NCBI GenBank assembly: GCA_033060915.1
Contig: CM065378.1
Span: 53,477,501 to 53,541,500, forward strand
Length of the DNA: 64,000 bases
Reading direction: 5' to 3'
From: Euryodendron excelsum
Taxonomy: Eukaryota > Streptophyta > Magnoliopsida > Ericales > Pentaphylacaceae
Shown here one piece after another: positions 24,801-34,441 of this stretch. Both the position numbers and the translations under genes were made by a program. The first letter of the stretch is position 1; each line of letters begins with the position of its first letter. The notes under the pieces were generated by a model. The model did no database searches and had not been told where the DNA came from. It worked only from the letters and a program-made list of their open reading frames with translations.

Positions 24801-27800
24801 ACTAAAAAACAAGACAAAGGTCAAACTAGTATGAAGTTCATGCAACAGCAGTAACTCTAACCATACTGATGGCTACCTTAGAGAACAACATGGTCCAAGC
24901 TTTGGCTGACAACCGCTTCATGTTGGCAATCTTTGAAACTGGGACTTTTCCATGCAAGCATTGGATAGGGTTGTTGTCAATGATCCTGCAGGAGATTAAA
25001 AGATCAGTCATGAAAAGATGATACTATTTGTTTTTTGTTTTTTTACTAGGGAATGAGAATAAGCCTCATCACAGCATGAAATACTCCCTAGTTTTGATTA
25101 ACAAAATGAATAGTGAAAAAGGGCTGAAATTTAAGAATTGAGGAAAACAGGCAGAAGTGTAAATGGCAATCATATAATTGTCAGAAATAGAAAACAACGA
25201 TTATATGTTCGGCAGAACAAACATTTGTTTCTGCCATTTTCTTAACCAAAACTTCTTAAACATGACACTATGAGACGAAAGGCATCATGAGCACTTGTAC
25301 AGTTGTACTTACAAGGGACTGATACTGTCAGCCCAATGGCGAAGCCAGTCAGTTGCAATCCAGAAATACGGCTCCCCAAGTGACTGGACCGGGGCTTCAC
25401 AAAGAACTGATCGAACTTCTTGCCGTCGCTCAGTGATGTGATTCAACTCTAATTCCTTCTTTGATTTGTATTGTTCGCAAGCATCAAGATACAACGAATT
25501 CAATTGTTCTATCTCTTCCCAAAGATGAGATGGAAGAGAAACACCATTTTGTGGAGCCACACAACTACCGTTTTCCATTTTGATCCCACCAGACTCCATT
25601 TCTGCTTTTTCACCACTATTCTTTGAATGTCTTGTAATATACATCAACATGTAGGCATCACTTGATGAGAACGTCTGTACAGATTTCACAACATTAGGTT
25701 CTGAAGATTTTGGCTGAGTAGCATCTACATGATTTCCAATGACAACAGCATCCATTGGCTCAGAGCGTGATGGACAGATAACTGACTCAGTTTGAACAGA
25801 TTTAGCTGCAGAATCTGAAGACCCTTCACCGAATGGGTGTCGCCCTAAGTTTGAGACATGTTCATCATCAAATTCCCACCACTGCCCTGTATTCTCATCC
25901 TTAATATGTGCTATGTAATGGCCACTATTTACAGCAGAACCCTTGTGAATCAAGACAGCTGACAAGTCATATATCAATTCTGATTGAGAATGCTCACACA
26001 ACCGGTGTCCCATGTCCAGTTCTCCAGGAAAACAGAATGCAGAAGTGATTTTCTTCTTGGTTGTAGTCTACAGAAGTAAACAAGAAAAGCAATAGAGTAA
26101 GTAAATTTCAAAAGAATAAATAAATACATTCACTAGAACTAACTACATCCTAATGTAGCTCAGAGGATCCTTCTCCCAGAGCACTCCATGTATAAGAATA
26201 AAGAGAAAATGGATGAACGGCCTAAACAAGAGCAATGCTGCTCAGAGACAAATCTCATTAAGGAGCAAACTGCAGTCACATAATCATGACAATGCCTACA
26301 TTCAAGGAACAAAATTTCGTTCTGTTTACATCGAAACAGTCAAAGTGTTTCCATTTCCTAGGAAATTGACATGAAACATTAGTGGCTACCAAAATTTCAA
26401 TGTAGTGAAACAATGAGTTGTTTTGACACTTACTAGGAATATCCAATAATGCTCATTTCTATTTGCCTCTTTATGTTAAAAGAAAATATTTGAGAACCAG
26501 AAAAAAAAAATCTTAAATTTATTAGAGAATCAGCGGAAGCAGAAAGAAGAAGAGGATAGATAGAGAGAAGATACACAAACATGTTTAGGTCACTTACTAT
26601 GTTTCTTTGCACCGTAAGTACCTTTTTTTATTTATAAAGATCACCATTAGTGCTTTCTTGTCTTTTACATCCCTCCTACTACTAGAATTTGGCATTTCAT
26701 ATATTTTCTGTTACAATTGAAAATCCCCTTGGCCTGTTCCCCAACTAACCCTTTAGACTTTTTGTTTATTAGGTTATAATACTCATGGACCTATATCGAA
26801 CCATAGTCATGTTCAAAAATAATAAAATAATAATACACTGAAAAAGCTTTTAACATTATTTTCCTAAAGAACCTCAAACACCTTGGAAACTTTTTGATCT
26901 TTGTTTATTATTAGTATTGTTATTTTTGTTGTTTTGGATAATTTTGCAAAACCTTACTTGGTTGGAAGTTTGGAACCTTATGCACATTTACAATCATACT
27001 AACTTATTTTTGAGAAAAATTAGATTGCTTGACATTAATTTAACAATTCTTGGTTTGCATTGAGTTCACTTCCGAATTTTGCACTTGCGCCCTTTATGCA
27101 AAGAGATGCGTAGACCTCAGCATGTTATATTATTTAACTATTGAGAATGTATAAACATTTATGACTTATGAATAGTTTAGTTTTTGTTTCTTGACACTTC
27201 CATACATTTTCAAATTCTTTTCTCATTTCCCTTATATTTCTAAAATATTTTTGAAAAGTTTCTGTTACCAAGAGAGAGGAAAGAAAATGAAATTTTGATC
27301 CTTGTCTACATTGCATAGGCAGCAGCCAGACAGTTCACTCTTGGTGTCATCCAGCTTATTCATCATGATCAATATATAAATTAACATTTAATTCTACAAC
27401 TAACAGAGCAAAAAAAAAACTATTTGAACTAATTTTTTTAAAAACAATAGGGAAAGAAAAGCGCTTCAAAATCAAGCATGTAACAAAACATCCACACCAG
27501 AATCAATGATAACCAATACATGATGACAACCATGTCATGCCAATCAAGGAGTTTAAATTAGAAGCCCAAGAAACATCCTCATCTATAATCAGTTGAACTC
27601 AAACAACGTGTTAATTGGGGTGAGCCAATGACTGTAACATCTCTTAGTAATATCTCACAGTTGAACTCAAACATGTTAATTGGGGTGAGTCAATGACTGC
27701 AGCATCTCTCACTAACATCTCAAAATAACATCAATTTGCAGATTTTGCGACGCATCATACCGTGCAACATATAGCCTATGTAATTCCAATAAGAATTCCA

Positions 27801-30800
27801 TTTGTTGCGCATTTTCAGAATATACTGTGAAATTTGAAACCCATATTGGCAGACAGATTGAGATTTACGGTGCAAAAGAACAAAAGAGCAATACATATGG
27901 CACCCCATCCATGACACCAAAACCCACGAGATTAAGCCATGTTTGTGATAAGGCTACAAGAGAATGCCTTCGACTTCTTATAAGGATTCACAATTAGTAG
28001 CTGCTTCCTTTTGCCATCCCAAAGTGCCAAAGGAAATAATGCAACAACCAAACCACAAAATAAAATAAAAAAAAGGTAACACAATCCAACTACAAGGAAG
28101 ACCCGCCTTAATTATAGTCGTCACAATCTTGACAAAAACAAAAGGATTCATTTATCCCATTTTGTTAATATCTTGCACTAAATGTGATGACGCTCTGCAG
28201 TAGATTCGATGCATGGATATTTTTAATGCATGAAGAATTCATTCTTTGTATTCCTTTGGATCCCACCTTCCACCTAGCACTATTATTTGGTATGTACAAA
28301 ATAAAAATATCATTTACTACAAAATACCAATGCCAATTCATCATGCATCATAAGGTTTTTAAGAGAAAAAGTTGACATCCTATGCAAGAATAATTCTTTC
28401 GTAAGTTGATCTTCAATGAGGAAAATTTATAGGTAGCTGAGGTAAAGAAAATAAGTAGCACTTCTTTACTTCCTCTTTCCAAGTTTACACTGGCAATGAG
28501 GATCTAGTTGGTGTGGTATCTAAGAAGTTGAATGTCAAGACCCACATAGTACAGAATCCAGATATTACAAAAAAGGGAGGAAGAAAAAAAAGGGATCCAA
28601 AAAGCCGTGAAAAAAATGAAGAAAGTTTTAGATGAAAGAAAAGTGATATGATTATCTGTTACTTGCGAGATGTTTAAAGAACACAAATGAAGATATGACT
28701 ATAAATCATATTAGTTAATACCTTTGAAAGGAAAACGCAACGCTTGAGCTGAAAATTAAGGACAGCAGGCAGCGACCGCAGCTTAATGCTCCGGGTAGCA
28801 TCAACTCGAGTAGTGCATGACTCGCAATAGTATTGGTTGTCTCCTTGAAGCTCTTCTACACTCAGGTAATCATCTAAACTCTCATCTACACTTTTCAAAC
28901 CCTTGACATTCAACTCCAGCTCGTAGAAGTCTTCCATTTTTGATGAAGCTTCAGAATCTTTTCCACATTTCGAGCACCTAAATGGTTAGAAATAGCAAAC
29001 TAAATAACAAGTCATTTCTTTCATTTATAAGCTCTAAGAGGTAAATACACTGGCTTTGCAAAGTGCAAACAATTGTACATGAAAGAAGTAAAACATAACT
29101 CACAAATAGCTACCAGAAACAAAAAATTGCAGTTTCAGTTGCACAACAATTAATTATCACGTATTTGCTTCCTACCATGTAGAGGATATTGTAGCAACAC
29201 AAACAGTGTAGTATCACCAAAGGGCAAATAATTTTCTTTGTATACTGGTATGAATAAAGACAAATAAAACAAAAAAAAAAAGGAGCCTCAACGCGCAGAA
29301 AAATACACTCAATGTTTATATTTATATTGTGATTACCAATATATCAGGTGCTGTTTTTTTTTTTTATAAGTATCATTATATCAGGCTCCTTGCTCAGCAA
29401 CAGCAACCTTGAACAGTGGATAGACCAATTTTTACCAGCAGATTGATCTGAGGATAATTTCATAAGAAGGTAATGCATGCCATCCATAAGAATATTAGAA
29501 GCGGGGGAAAGTAAATGTTAACATTAACAGCATTGATGAGTCCTACACCCCAATATGGGCTATAGCCTATGGGCATGAAGAAGATCCTCTTAAGTCAAGG
29601 TAAGCCAATAAACTCTAAGCATTCTTTTGTGTGGCAAATAAGTTGTTTCCAGAAGTCCAAGGATACCATTGCAGTAACAACTAACACTCTGAAACCTACC
29701 ACACTACCAGAGCCTTGCAGAAGGGGTAGACTAACACAAATCTGATAGAAGGCAAGGAGTTAAGTCATAAAGATAGTTGTTGGATGAAAGAAGCAGAAGG
29801 AAATACTTGTCTACATTCAATAATACGGTAATAATCCTACTTATCAAGAAATATTAGTAATAATAAAGTAACAATCCTAAGAAATCTAATGAGGAACAAA
29901 ACAAGGACTAAAGAATATTTGAATTCAAAAATGAATGAGACAAACATGAGGTCAGAATATAGACAGGCAACAATCATTTTGTGTAGGAAAATCTGAAGGA
30001 CAAGCAAGTCCGTGAAAACAAAATTACCACTCCCTTTAAAAGTGATTGCCTATGTGCAAACAAATATATCAGAAAGATTTTGGTAGAATGATGATAATGC
30101 TGGCAAACCATCAAGTCCTGATTCATTAAACTGCTTTTCCAAATTGTAACTGAAGAAACTAATCAATCAAAGCTCTGAAAGTTCAGATGAAAGGCACCAA
30201 AATTTTTCCAAGTTAAGCAAAGTTAAAATTTTCAACACACTGCGGAGAATTAAATGATAACAAGGGAGACTGTATAGTTAAGCTTAGTCTCAAAGTAAGA
30301 ACAAACTTACGTGGTGACATGCGACACACTTCCACGGAAAAGATCTTGTACAATTGTTCTTGCCTTGGAAACTTTTGAACAGCTCAAACATCGCTCAAGC
30401 AAAGAAAAAAGCAAGGTAAGGAATTCATGGCTGTCCTGCTGAACACCATTATCTAGCTCCAGGGTTTTAATAAATGGTGCTGAATCAACAAAAGCCATTT
30501 TACTAGCATGCAACTGCGCAAAGAGTCGAGCCAGTTGATCCAAAACTGGCTGTTCTTTCAGAACATCTGGCTCCACAGAGAAAACACCATCCCTAAATGA
30601 CTTATTCATGTACAGGCATTGAAGTATGCTGTTGGCATAGCACGTTGCACCCAGATTCGTGAGGCCTGCTGGTGAGTTAGTGGAAGCACGAAGATCCGAG
30701 GATGGATCAGGACCAAGTGACAGAACAATCTCCGACATCTTCTGCCACAAGCCAGATTTTCGACTTCCATTGGAAGGCGGAATCAGTCCACAAAAGCAAT

Positions 30801-31405
30801 TAGGATTGTCTCTTGTATTCACTCTACAACCTTGACATATTAGTTTCCAAATCATGTATAGCTGATTTACATCATCTTCTGTCACTTGACCCGTTGAGTA
30901 GATTCTCCTACACAATTTGATGCCCCCACCCCCAAAAACAAAAATCAATATTTGTGATCACCAGGATAGCAATTGGTTAGCAATTCAAAGCTGACTTCTT
31001 GGCTTTTGAAGCAATATTCAGCCAATCTGTTATTTCAAAAATCAAGTTGCAATAGATAATGTTCTTAATGAAAATTTCTCACTTTCTTCAAAAAGAACCA
31101 AGATAATATTGCTGAGCATCGACATCCCAAAAATGGATTTTAGATAACAATTTTGAGACTATTCCTCTTGTTTCTCTACTTCACTAGGCAAGAATCAAAG
31201 TGAACTCCTCTTTCAAGAGCAAGATGACCAAGGTAGCACTTTTTATATTTTTAAACATACTTTATGGAAGAAAATATTTGCTCTCAAAATCAATCAAGGA
31301 AGAAAGCTACAATGAATCTTACCTGAAAATTTCGGTATTGGCCTTAGCATTGTCGTCTGGTCTATGCCTTTTATTTTTACTTCGGGTAGTTGGTCGATGA
31401 CTCAT
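12804..31405 (-). CDS. UBP26: Ubiquitin carboxyl-terminal hydrolase 26 (UBP26/USP48 type), 13 exons
   Basis: Thirteen exons (listed separately) join into a 1092-residue frame; every intron is GT-AG and phases agree throughout. The order is a basic N-terminus (RSKNKRHRP), Cys cluster 52-67, and USP domain from about 109 to 458. The USP domain has Cys box [19 protein letters not shown] (catalytic Cys117), QQDSHEF, zinc CxxC pairs 228/231 and 278/281, His box with His362, and WWEFDD with Asp379. DUSP-type repeats follow (about 480-850), then a basic RRTSKRSRK stretch and a ubiquitin-like fold (about 985-1055). Length and residue order match Arabidopsis UBP26 (about 1067 residues) almost throughout. 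The family deubiquitinates histone H2B in the nucleus and is needed for heterochromatic silencing and seed development. The span of 18.6 kb is due to introns rich in mobile DNA. The start is the first ATG of the conserved N-terminus. Confidence 0.96.
12899..14206 (-). other. UBP26 intron 12 (1308 bp)
   Basis: AT-rich, GT-AG. Contains the 52-bp tandem duplication at 13601-13704 and a poly-T/CT tract near 13530-13552. No transposon ends are recognised. Confidence 0.8.
13601..13704. repeat. Tandem duplication, 52-bp unit, two copies
   Basis: AGATTTGGATGCAACTGG at 13601 and AGATTTGGAAGCAACTGG at 13653 start two copies that share CAATAACTACCTATCAAGTT and AAACTATGACAA. They are nearly identical, so the duplication is recent. 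It lies in UBP26 intron 12. Confidence 0.92.
14207..14348 (-). CDS. UBP26: UBP26 exon 12 (residues 1015-1062), end of ubiquitin-like domain
   Basis: Encodes [16 protein letters not shown], then [20 protein letters not shown], matching the C-terminal half of the ubiquitin-like domain in UBP26. Acceptor ACAG before 14348; donor GTAATT. Confidence 0.95.
14902..15062 (-). mobile_element. SINE-like retroposon flanked by a 22-bp target duplication
   Basis: ACATTTTACAATGCAACTTA plus TT occurs at 14902-14923 and again at 15041-15062. The 117 bp between, read on the minus strand, start GATTGAACTCGTGA (similar to a tRNA-type B box), contain GGGGATTAGTCCC and GGATACCCTTGTTATC, and end in an A-rich tail. 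Perfect long flanking repeats plus an A tail mark target-primed retroposition. The length suggests loss of the 5' part including the A box. Confidence 0.85.
15688..17751. mobile_element. Long-TIR DNA transposon, non-autonomous (Mutator-like?)
   Basis: About 95 bp at the left end (15688-15782) match the inverted right end (about 17655-17751). Both read ATAATTACACTTTACCC or a near variant, then GGGGTTTGA, AAAATTAGATAA, GTGAA and ATTTGGAC or GGTTTGGAC. The 1.87-kb interior has no recognisable transposase. Long TIRs fit Mutator-like elements. Flanks TTTAAAATT and GTAAAATTT are a possible imperfect 9-bp target duplication. The TIR sequence is of a type I recall as common in plant introns. Confidence 0.75.
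18000..18260. other. GC-richer LTR-like fragment with TATA box
   Basis: Contains CTCCTTTATATAAAGGATGG near 18130-18149 in a GC-richer setting (GGTGGGTGACC upstream, CAAGATTCCTAGGG downstream). It looks like a promoter part of a retroelement left in intron 11. No ends or partner were identified. Confidence 0.25.
18320..18811. mobile_element. TIR element rich in GTGTCC words, copy B (inverted relative to copy A)
   Basis: Has the same word content as 8100-8638 but in reverse order: GGACACGACACGG near 18410 in the left half, an AT-rich centre, then GTGTCCACC, GTGTCTAAAG, GTGTCCGACA and TGTCTGTGCTTCTAAGC at the right end. The left edge (GTCTAAGAAACATGGTCACG near 18330) is the decayed counterpart of the TIR. 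It sits in UBP26 intron 11. The ends are approximate. Confidence 0.6.
19153..19508. mobile_element. Small TIR element (MITE-like), about 356 bp
   Basis: The left end GAGCTATGTCACATAGACTC (19154-19173) is matched by the inverted right end GAGTCTATGTAACATAGCTC (19487-19506), with one mismatch. The interior is AT-rich and non-coding with phrases such as TATGGGTATCAAG and GACACGTCCCATAT. Lies in UBP26 intron 11, within DNA whose flanks (near 19100 and 19520) are GC-richer. The target duplication is unclear. Confidence 0.7.
19735..19998 (-). CDS. UBP26: UBP26 exon 11 (residues 927-1014), start of ubiquitin-like domain
   Basis: Encodes [42 protein letters not shown] (basic, possible nuclear signal) and [12 protein letters not shown], the first helix region of a ubiquitin-like fold. 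Followed by the 5.4-kb intron 11. Confidence 0.95.
19999..20987 (-). other. UBP26 intron 10 (989 bp)
   Basis: AT-rich GT-AG intron. No mobile-element ends, RNA genes or repeats stand out. Confidence 0.8.
20988..21218 (-). CDS. UBP26: UBP26 exon 10 (residues 850-926)
   Basis: Begins [20 protein letters not shown] (a conserved WKxFCEEWG-type block). It continues into an acidic, poorly conserved linker and ends [10 protein letters not shown]. Acceptor TTTTAG, donor GTAATT. Confidence 0.93.
21430..21501 (-). CDS. UBP26: UBP26 exon 9 (residues 826-849)
   Basis: A 24-codon exon encoding [18 protein letters not shown] followed by LQKSPN, matching the RLLERLPELVCRRG block of the Arabidopsis protein. 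It is bounded by AACCAG and GTAAGT. Confidence 0.9.
21502..22044 (-). other. UBP26 intron 8 (543 bp)
   Basis: GT-AG intron with a short GA microsatellite near 21541-21555. Nothing else is recognised. Confidence 0.8.
22045..22252 (-). CDS. UBP26: UBP26 exon 8 (residues 756-825)
   Basis: Encodes [34 protein letters not shown] and a Ser-rich linker ending LLKCEK. YLLPxxWLxxW is the DUSP core. Intron 7 before it is only 72 bp. Confidence 0.92.
22325..22609 (-). CDS. UBP26: UBP26 exon 7 (residues 661-756)
   Basis: Encodes [20 protein letters not shown], then [20 protein letters not shown] and [17 protein letters not shown] conserved Cys/His-containing segment leading into the third DUSP repeat. 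The donor GTCATT is less canonical, but the next exon continues in phase with family residues. Confidence 0.93.
22610..23088 (-). other. UBP26 intron 6 (479 bp) with GA microsatellite and poly-T stub
   Basis: Holds a GA-rich microsatellite at about 22770-22806. It also holds a poly-T run at 23020-23033 followed by GTTGTTGATAAGTAGCTCAG, with AGCTCAGGGA before it and AGCTCAGAGA after it. The latter looks like another short retroposon tail; its minus-strand end resembles the SINE tail at 14924-14945. Confidence 0.7.
23089..23270 (-). CDS. UBP26: UBP26 exon 6 (residues 601-661)
   Basis: Encodes [20 protein letters not shown], then [13 protein letters not shown] and YYVSKAW, the second DUSP repeat. 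Phase 2 exit; Trp661 is completed in exon 7. Confidence 0.93.
24613..24635. repeat. 23-base G homopolymer in UBP26 intron 5
   Basis: An uninterrupted G run after AGATAAGCTT. In the UBP26 transcript it would be a C run, so any G-quadruplex would be on the non-template DNA strand only. Confidence 0.95.
24717..24770 (-). mobile_element. Micro-retroposon with 17-bp target duplication
   Basis: CATAACACAAACATCAA occurs at 24717-24733 and 24754-24770. Between lie only 20 bp: C, twelve T, then GAATAGG. On the minus strand this is seven bases plus a poly-A tail. A perfect 17-bp duplication around such an insert indicates target-primed reverse transcription that aborted almost at once. Confidence 0.8.
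24877..24985 (-). CDS. UBP26: UBP26 exon 5 (residues 564-600)
   Basis: Encodes [17 protein letters not shown] and [11 protein letters not shown], matching the CxHGK block found in plant UBP26 between DUSP repeats. Acceptor CTGCAG before 24985; donor GTAGCC. Confidence 0.92.
25313..26067 (-). CDS. UBP26: UBP26 exon 4 (residues 313-564), catalytic His/Asp and first DUSP
   Basis: Contains [12 protein letters not shown] (His362) and WWEFDDEHV (Asp379), an acidic/Ser-rich loop (about 390-445) and SSDAYMLMY, which closes the USP domain. It continues with a helical segment ([20 protein letters not shown], then RRQEVRSVL) and [14 protein letters not shown], typical of a DUSP repeat. Confidence 0.96.
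26068..28721 (-). other. UBP26 intron 3 (2654 bp)
   Basis: AT-rich GT-AG intron. Contains a two-copy 68-bp tandem duplication at 27591-27722. Near 26351-26410 a phrase with TTTCCATTTCCTAGGAAAT echoes GGAAATGGAAACATTTC near 17411 inside the long-TIR element, hinting at a shared degenerate repeat. No protein remnants were seen. Confidence 0.75.
27591..27722. repeat. Tandem duplication, 68-bp unit, two copies
   Basis: AGTTGAACTCAAAC starts at 27591 and 27659. Each is followed by GTTAATTGGGGTGAG, CAATGACTG and CATCTCT blocks. The copies differ by a few substitutions and small indels. Confidence 0.9.
28722..28977 (-). CDS. UBP26: UBP26 exon 3 (residues 227-312), zinc ribbon of the USP domain
   Basis: Begins by completing Thr227, then CSKCG. 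Contains LELNVKGL, a second CxxC (YYCESC) and FQLKRC. The two CxxC pairs form the zinc-binding fingers of the USP fold. Donor after TCAAAG at 28721. Confidence 0.95.
28978..30310 (-). other. UBP26 intron 2 (1333 bp)
   Basis: GT-AG, AT-rich. A poly-T stub near 29353-29380 is flanked by ATATCAGG on both sides (29341 and about 29379), possibly another truncated retroposon. Nothing else recognised. Confidence 0.7.
30311..30907 (-). CDS. UBP26: UBP26 exon 2 (residues 28-227), USP Cys box
   Basis: Carries the plant UBP26 signature ([18 protein letters not shown]), the Cys box with nucleophile Cys117, and QQDSHEF. The acceptor is TGTAG before 30907 and the donor GTAAGT begins at 30310. The largest unbroken block of catalytic-domain sequence after exon 4. 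Confidence 0.96.
31323..31405 (-). CDS. UBP26: UBP26 exon 1 (residues 1-28)
   Basis: Starts [17 protein letters not shown] and ends in TTTTCAG before GTAAGA. This resembles the start of Arabidopsis UBP26, which has the same ATG-proximal basic patch, a likely nuclear-localisation element. It ends in phase 2; AG plus the first base of exon 2 makes Arg28. Confidence 0.93.
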
Positions 31406-31935
31406 CTTTATATCAATGAATTCTCAACTCTTGAAAATCAACAACAACAAAAAGACGAAAGATTGTGTCAATAGACCCTTTTCAGCTAACTCAATTTCAA
31501 TGTGGAAAAAAAAAATGTGGCATCGTATGAAGATTTCTTGTCTTATACCACAAACAGAAAATGTTCTTAAAATCAATTATTATAAAAACAACTGGGGAAA
31601 ATCCTCGAAATTCGATTAACAACCTAAAAATACGATTCCTGATAATAAAAAATCAACTGCTCTCTGGAAACCACAAAAAAAAACCCCCCTCGAAATTCAT
31701 AAAACACAATGAACACACGACTCTTGGTACAAGAAAGCAATAAATTGTAGTTATGGCTAATTCTTCTACAGCGAAAAAAATTCTTCAAAATCAGAAATTG
31801 CTATCTACAAATTTCGAGATAATGAGAGAGAGACTGAAAATAGAGTTGCTCGAACGGCGATGACAGAGAGAATCTAAGACAGCATTTAGATAATCGACAG
31901 TGTGTGTTTATGTAAGAGTATATACATATTTGTAG
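31406..31935 (-). promoter_or_regulatory. UBP26: UBP26 5' untranslated region and core promoter candidate
   Basis: Upstream of the ATG at 31405 on the minus strand, a TATA-like TGTATATACTC lies at about 31916-31926. It would place the transcription start near 31890 and give a leader of roughly 480 nt. The leader is CT-rich and contains upstream ATGs, for example a 12-codon frame starting near 31525. I infer the start from motif spacing only. A 5' UTR intron is possible. Confidence 0.35.
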
Positions 31936-31950
31936 CATGCAAGCTAGACA

Positions 31951-31972
31951 GAGAGAGAGAGAGAGAGAGAGA
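31951..31972. repeat. GA/CT microsatellite upstream of UBP26
   Basis: About 11 GA units. On the UBP26 sense strand this is (CT)n just upstream of the candidate TATA box. CT/GA tracts near plant promoters are common and can bind GAGA-type (BBR/BPC) factors; a role here is inference. Confidence 0.8.
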
Positions 31973-32964
31973 CCTGGGAAGGGAAGATGAACAGAACTCT
32001 ATTGTTCCCAATCAGAACTTTTTGACTTGAGATCAGAACAATAGAAGTGTGCATTTCCAAACCCCAGAAGCAATGCAATGGGTTTCTTTAAGAAGTGCAA
32101 TATAAGGAGTCCGGTTCATTATTACACACTCATGGACCGGTTCGGACGGCGGTTTAAACCAATCATGTTTGGTTTTGGTTTTGTTTTTATTAGATTTTTT
32201 TTGTTTTTTCATTCTAGTGCTTTCGGATACAAAAATATGATAAAATTAGCTAATGGCCTAACTTTGATCATATTAGAAAGAAGATCAGTCGAGATATGCG
32301 TAAATTAATCCGAACACTCTCTAGTCACATAACTAAAGAAATATATAAAAACACAACTCTTTAGCATTATTTTCATTTTTTCATGAATCGAAAATATTTG
32401 AAAAGTAATTTACATTTTGTTGTTATAAAAATAGGTTTTTTTTTTAGATATTTCGTCAAAGTTAGTATTTCCACATTAGTGTTTCGTATGATTACCCCTT
32501 TTTTAACTTTTGTGGAATAAAATTAGTTTTCAAAAGTAACACTAAACACATTGAGTGCTTTGAAATAAAATAATTATGTTTGATTTTATTCATCGGTCTT
32601 CGTTCTAAGATGATTTGGACAAAAATTGACATGGTTCAAATAATAATAAAACGATATATGGTTTGCCAACTTGTACACCCTCTAGATATATTTCTATTGT
32701 TGAAAGATATAATTTCTTCTTGTCAACTTATGAATCTTGACCGCATCTGATTTAGTAAAACCTTCGAACAAATGAAACTCTTACTTTAACCCAAAAGAAC
32801 AACAAAATAAATAAAAAAAATAGAAAAAGAATTGCATTACCAAAGCATTCCGACTTTACGTTGGAAGAAGGCTTTTTGTGTCTCAAATAATAATGTATTT
32901 CCTTCTATTTTTCCAACTAAACTTGGCCAATTGTAATAAATTTCTAGAATACAATTGTCCCATA

Positions 32965-32995
<31 letters not shown>

Positions 32996-34441
32996 AGGTA
33001 AGATGTAAGAAATTGACCCATAATTACTAATATGGAATATAAGAATGTGAAAAGTGATCCAAAAATGTTATGCGAAACATGACATGCTAATAGATATTAG
33101 ATTGAATAGAGTATTTAATAATAAATTCATTAAGAACCTTATAAATAATGATATAAAGCATTCAAATATTTTCATGGTCAATCAAATACTAATACTATAC
33201 TATATTTATAGAAACCAAATAGAACATTTATATATCGTTGTTAAATTAAAATTTTGGAATATGAAAAAAAATATTGTTAATTGTGAGATGTGAATTTCTA
33301 TTTTCTACAAAGTTCTCAAAATATTTTTCTGCAAGAGTAATAAGCTCATTTGAATTATACTAGAGAAATGCCTCAAAAATGTTTTTTGAAATTTTTCTTT
33401 AGAACTTCAAGATAAGATTCGTTTGTGTTCCTATATAAAGTTTTGAACTCGCGATTGTTAGTACACTGAGTCTTGCATCAAACACAGACCTTACAAAAGC
33501 ATACACATCAAAATGATATTTTGTTTGCTAACTTTTTATTTTTTTTATTTTTTTAAATTCTTGAAAAATAAAAATAAAACGTCTTTGATAATTGTTTTCA
33601 AAGTTTTTGTTTTTAAAAATCTAAAAATAATTTGAAAAAATATCAAACAAAACTAAAAGCACAAATAAAATTATTCATTTTTTGTTTTCACTATCAAATG
33701 AAAGTCTTCCTCCTTTCTCTTTCTCCCACTATCCACCACTGCCACAACTCACGAACACTATTCTCCACTAACCACCAACACTACTCTCCACTAACCACCG
33801 CCACCGCCACCACCACCATCATTCTCCATCGTGCCACACCATTATTCCCCACGTCGCCGCCGTCGCCGCCCACCTCCACTACTACCATTGCTTACCAGAT
33901 TTTAAATAAGTTTTTTCTATTAATAATTTTATATAAAGTTAAAACAACTAATAATTTTGGTATTACTAAATTTTTATTTATATTTTTTACAAAATCAATT
34001 TCACTACAGATATCCGTCTTTTATACTAGTAGAAGGCATATCTTATTATTTATCATGCACTTCACACCTTTATAATAGCAGTTGCATAATTTATTAGCAA
34101 TGTTAGTCTTGCTTACATTTAATGAAATCAATAAAGCACTATAAATTAATTGAGCGTAAGGTAATAGAGGCTTACTTTATTAGAAATTCGAAATCCAAAA
34201 ATTGCTTTGAAATACATATTTCATAGCATGATTGTAAGTTTTAATAGTGTGATGTGCATTCAATATTATTTCTTAGAAATGCTTTTAGTAATTCTTCTAT
34301 CATTCATACCTTAAGTATATAATGGTTTTCCATTTACAAAAATATTAGTTTGTTCAATATCATGCATTTAAACTGTCATATATACAAAAAATGATAGATA
34401 TCAATAAAGCAATATATAAATAATCTTTGGCCACATTGTTG
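31973..34441. other. AT-rich intergenic DNA, no gene recognised
   Basis: Contains an AT dinucleotide microsatellite at about 32967-32991. A run of CCACCA/CCGCCA trinucleotides at about 33775-33880 produces an open plus-strand frame of low-complexity Thr/Pro/Ser, which I do not regard as a gene. The poly-T/AAAA-rich stretch at 33520-33700 resembles the ends of non-autonomous plant transposons, but no TIR partner was found. Confidence 0.5.

Larger units (their letters stand above)
23271..24876 (-). other. UBP26 intron 5 (1606 bp) with poly-G tract and micro-retroposon
   Basis: GT-AG intron. Contains poly-A near 23419-23434, a 23-base G run at 24613-24635 and a retroposed stub at 24717-24770. 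The remainder is AT-rich and unassigned. Confidence 0.8.

Noticed and set aside
33632..34075. Plus-strand 147-codon open frame rich in Thr, Pro and Ser
   Set aside because: It is produced by a CCACCA/CCGCCA trinucleotide stretch and AT-rich flanks; no domain, no conserved start and no splice context.
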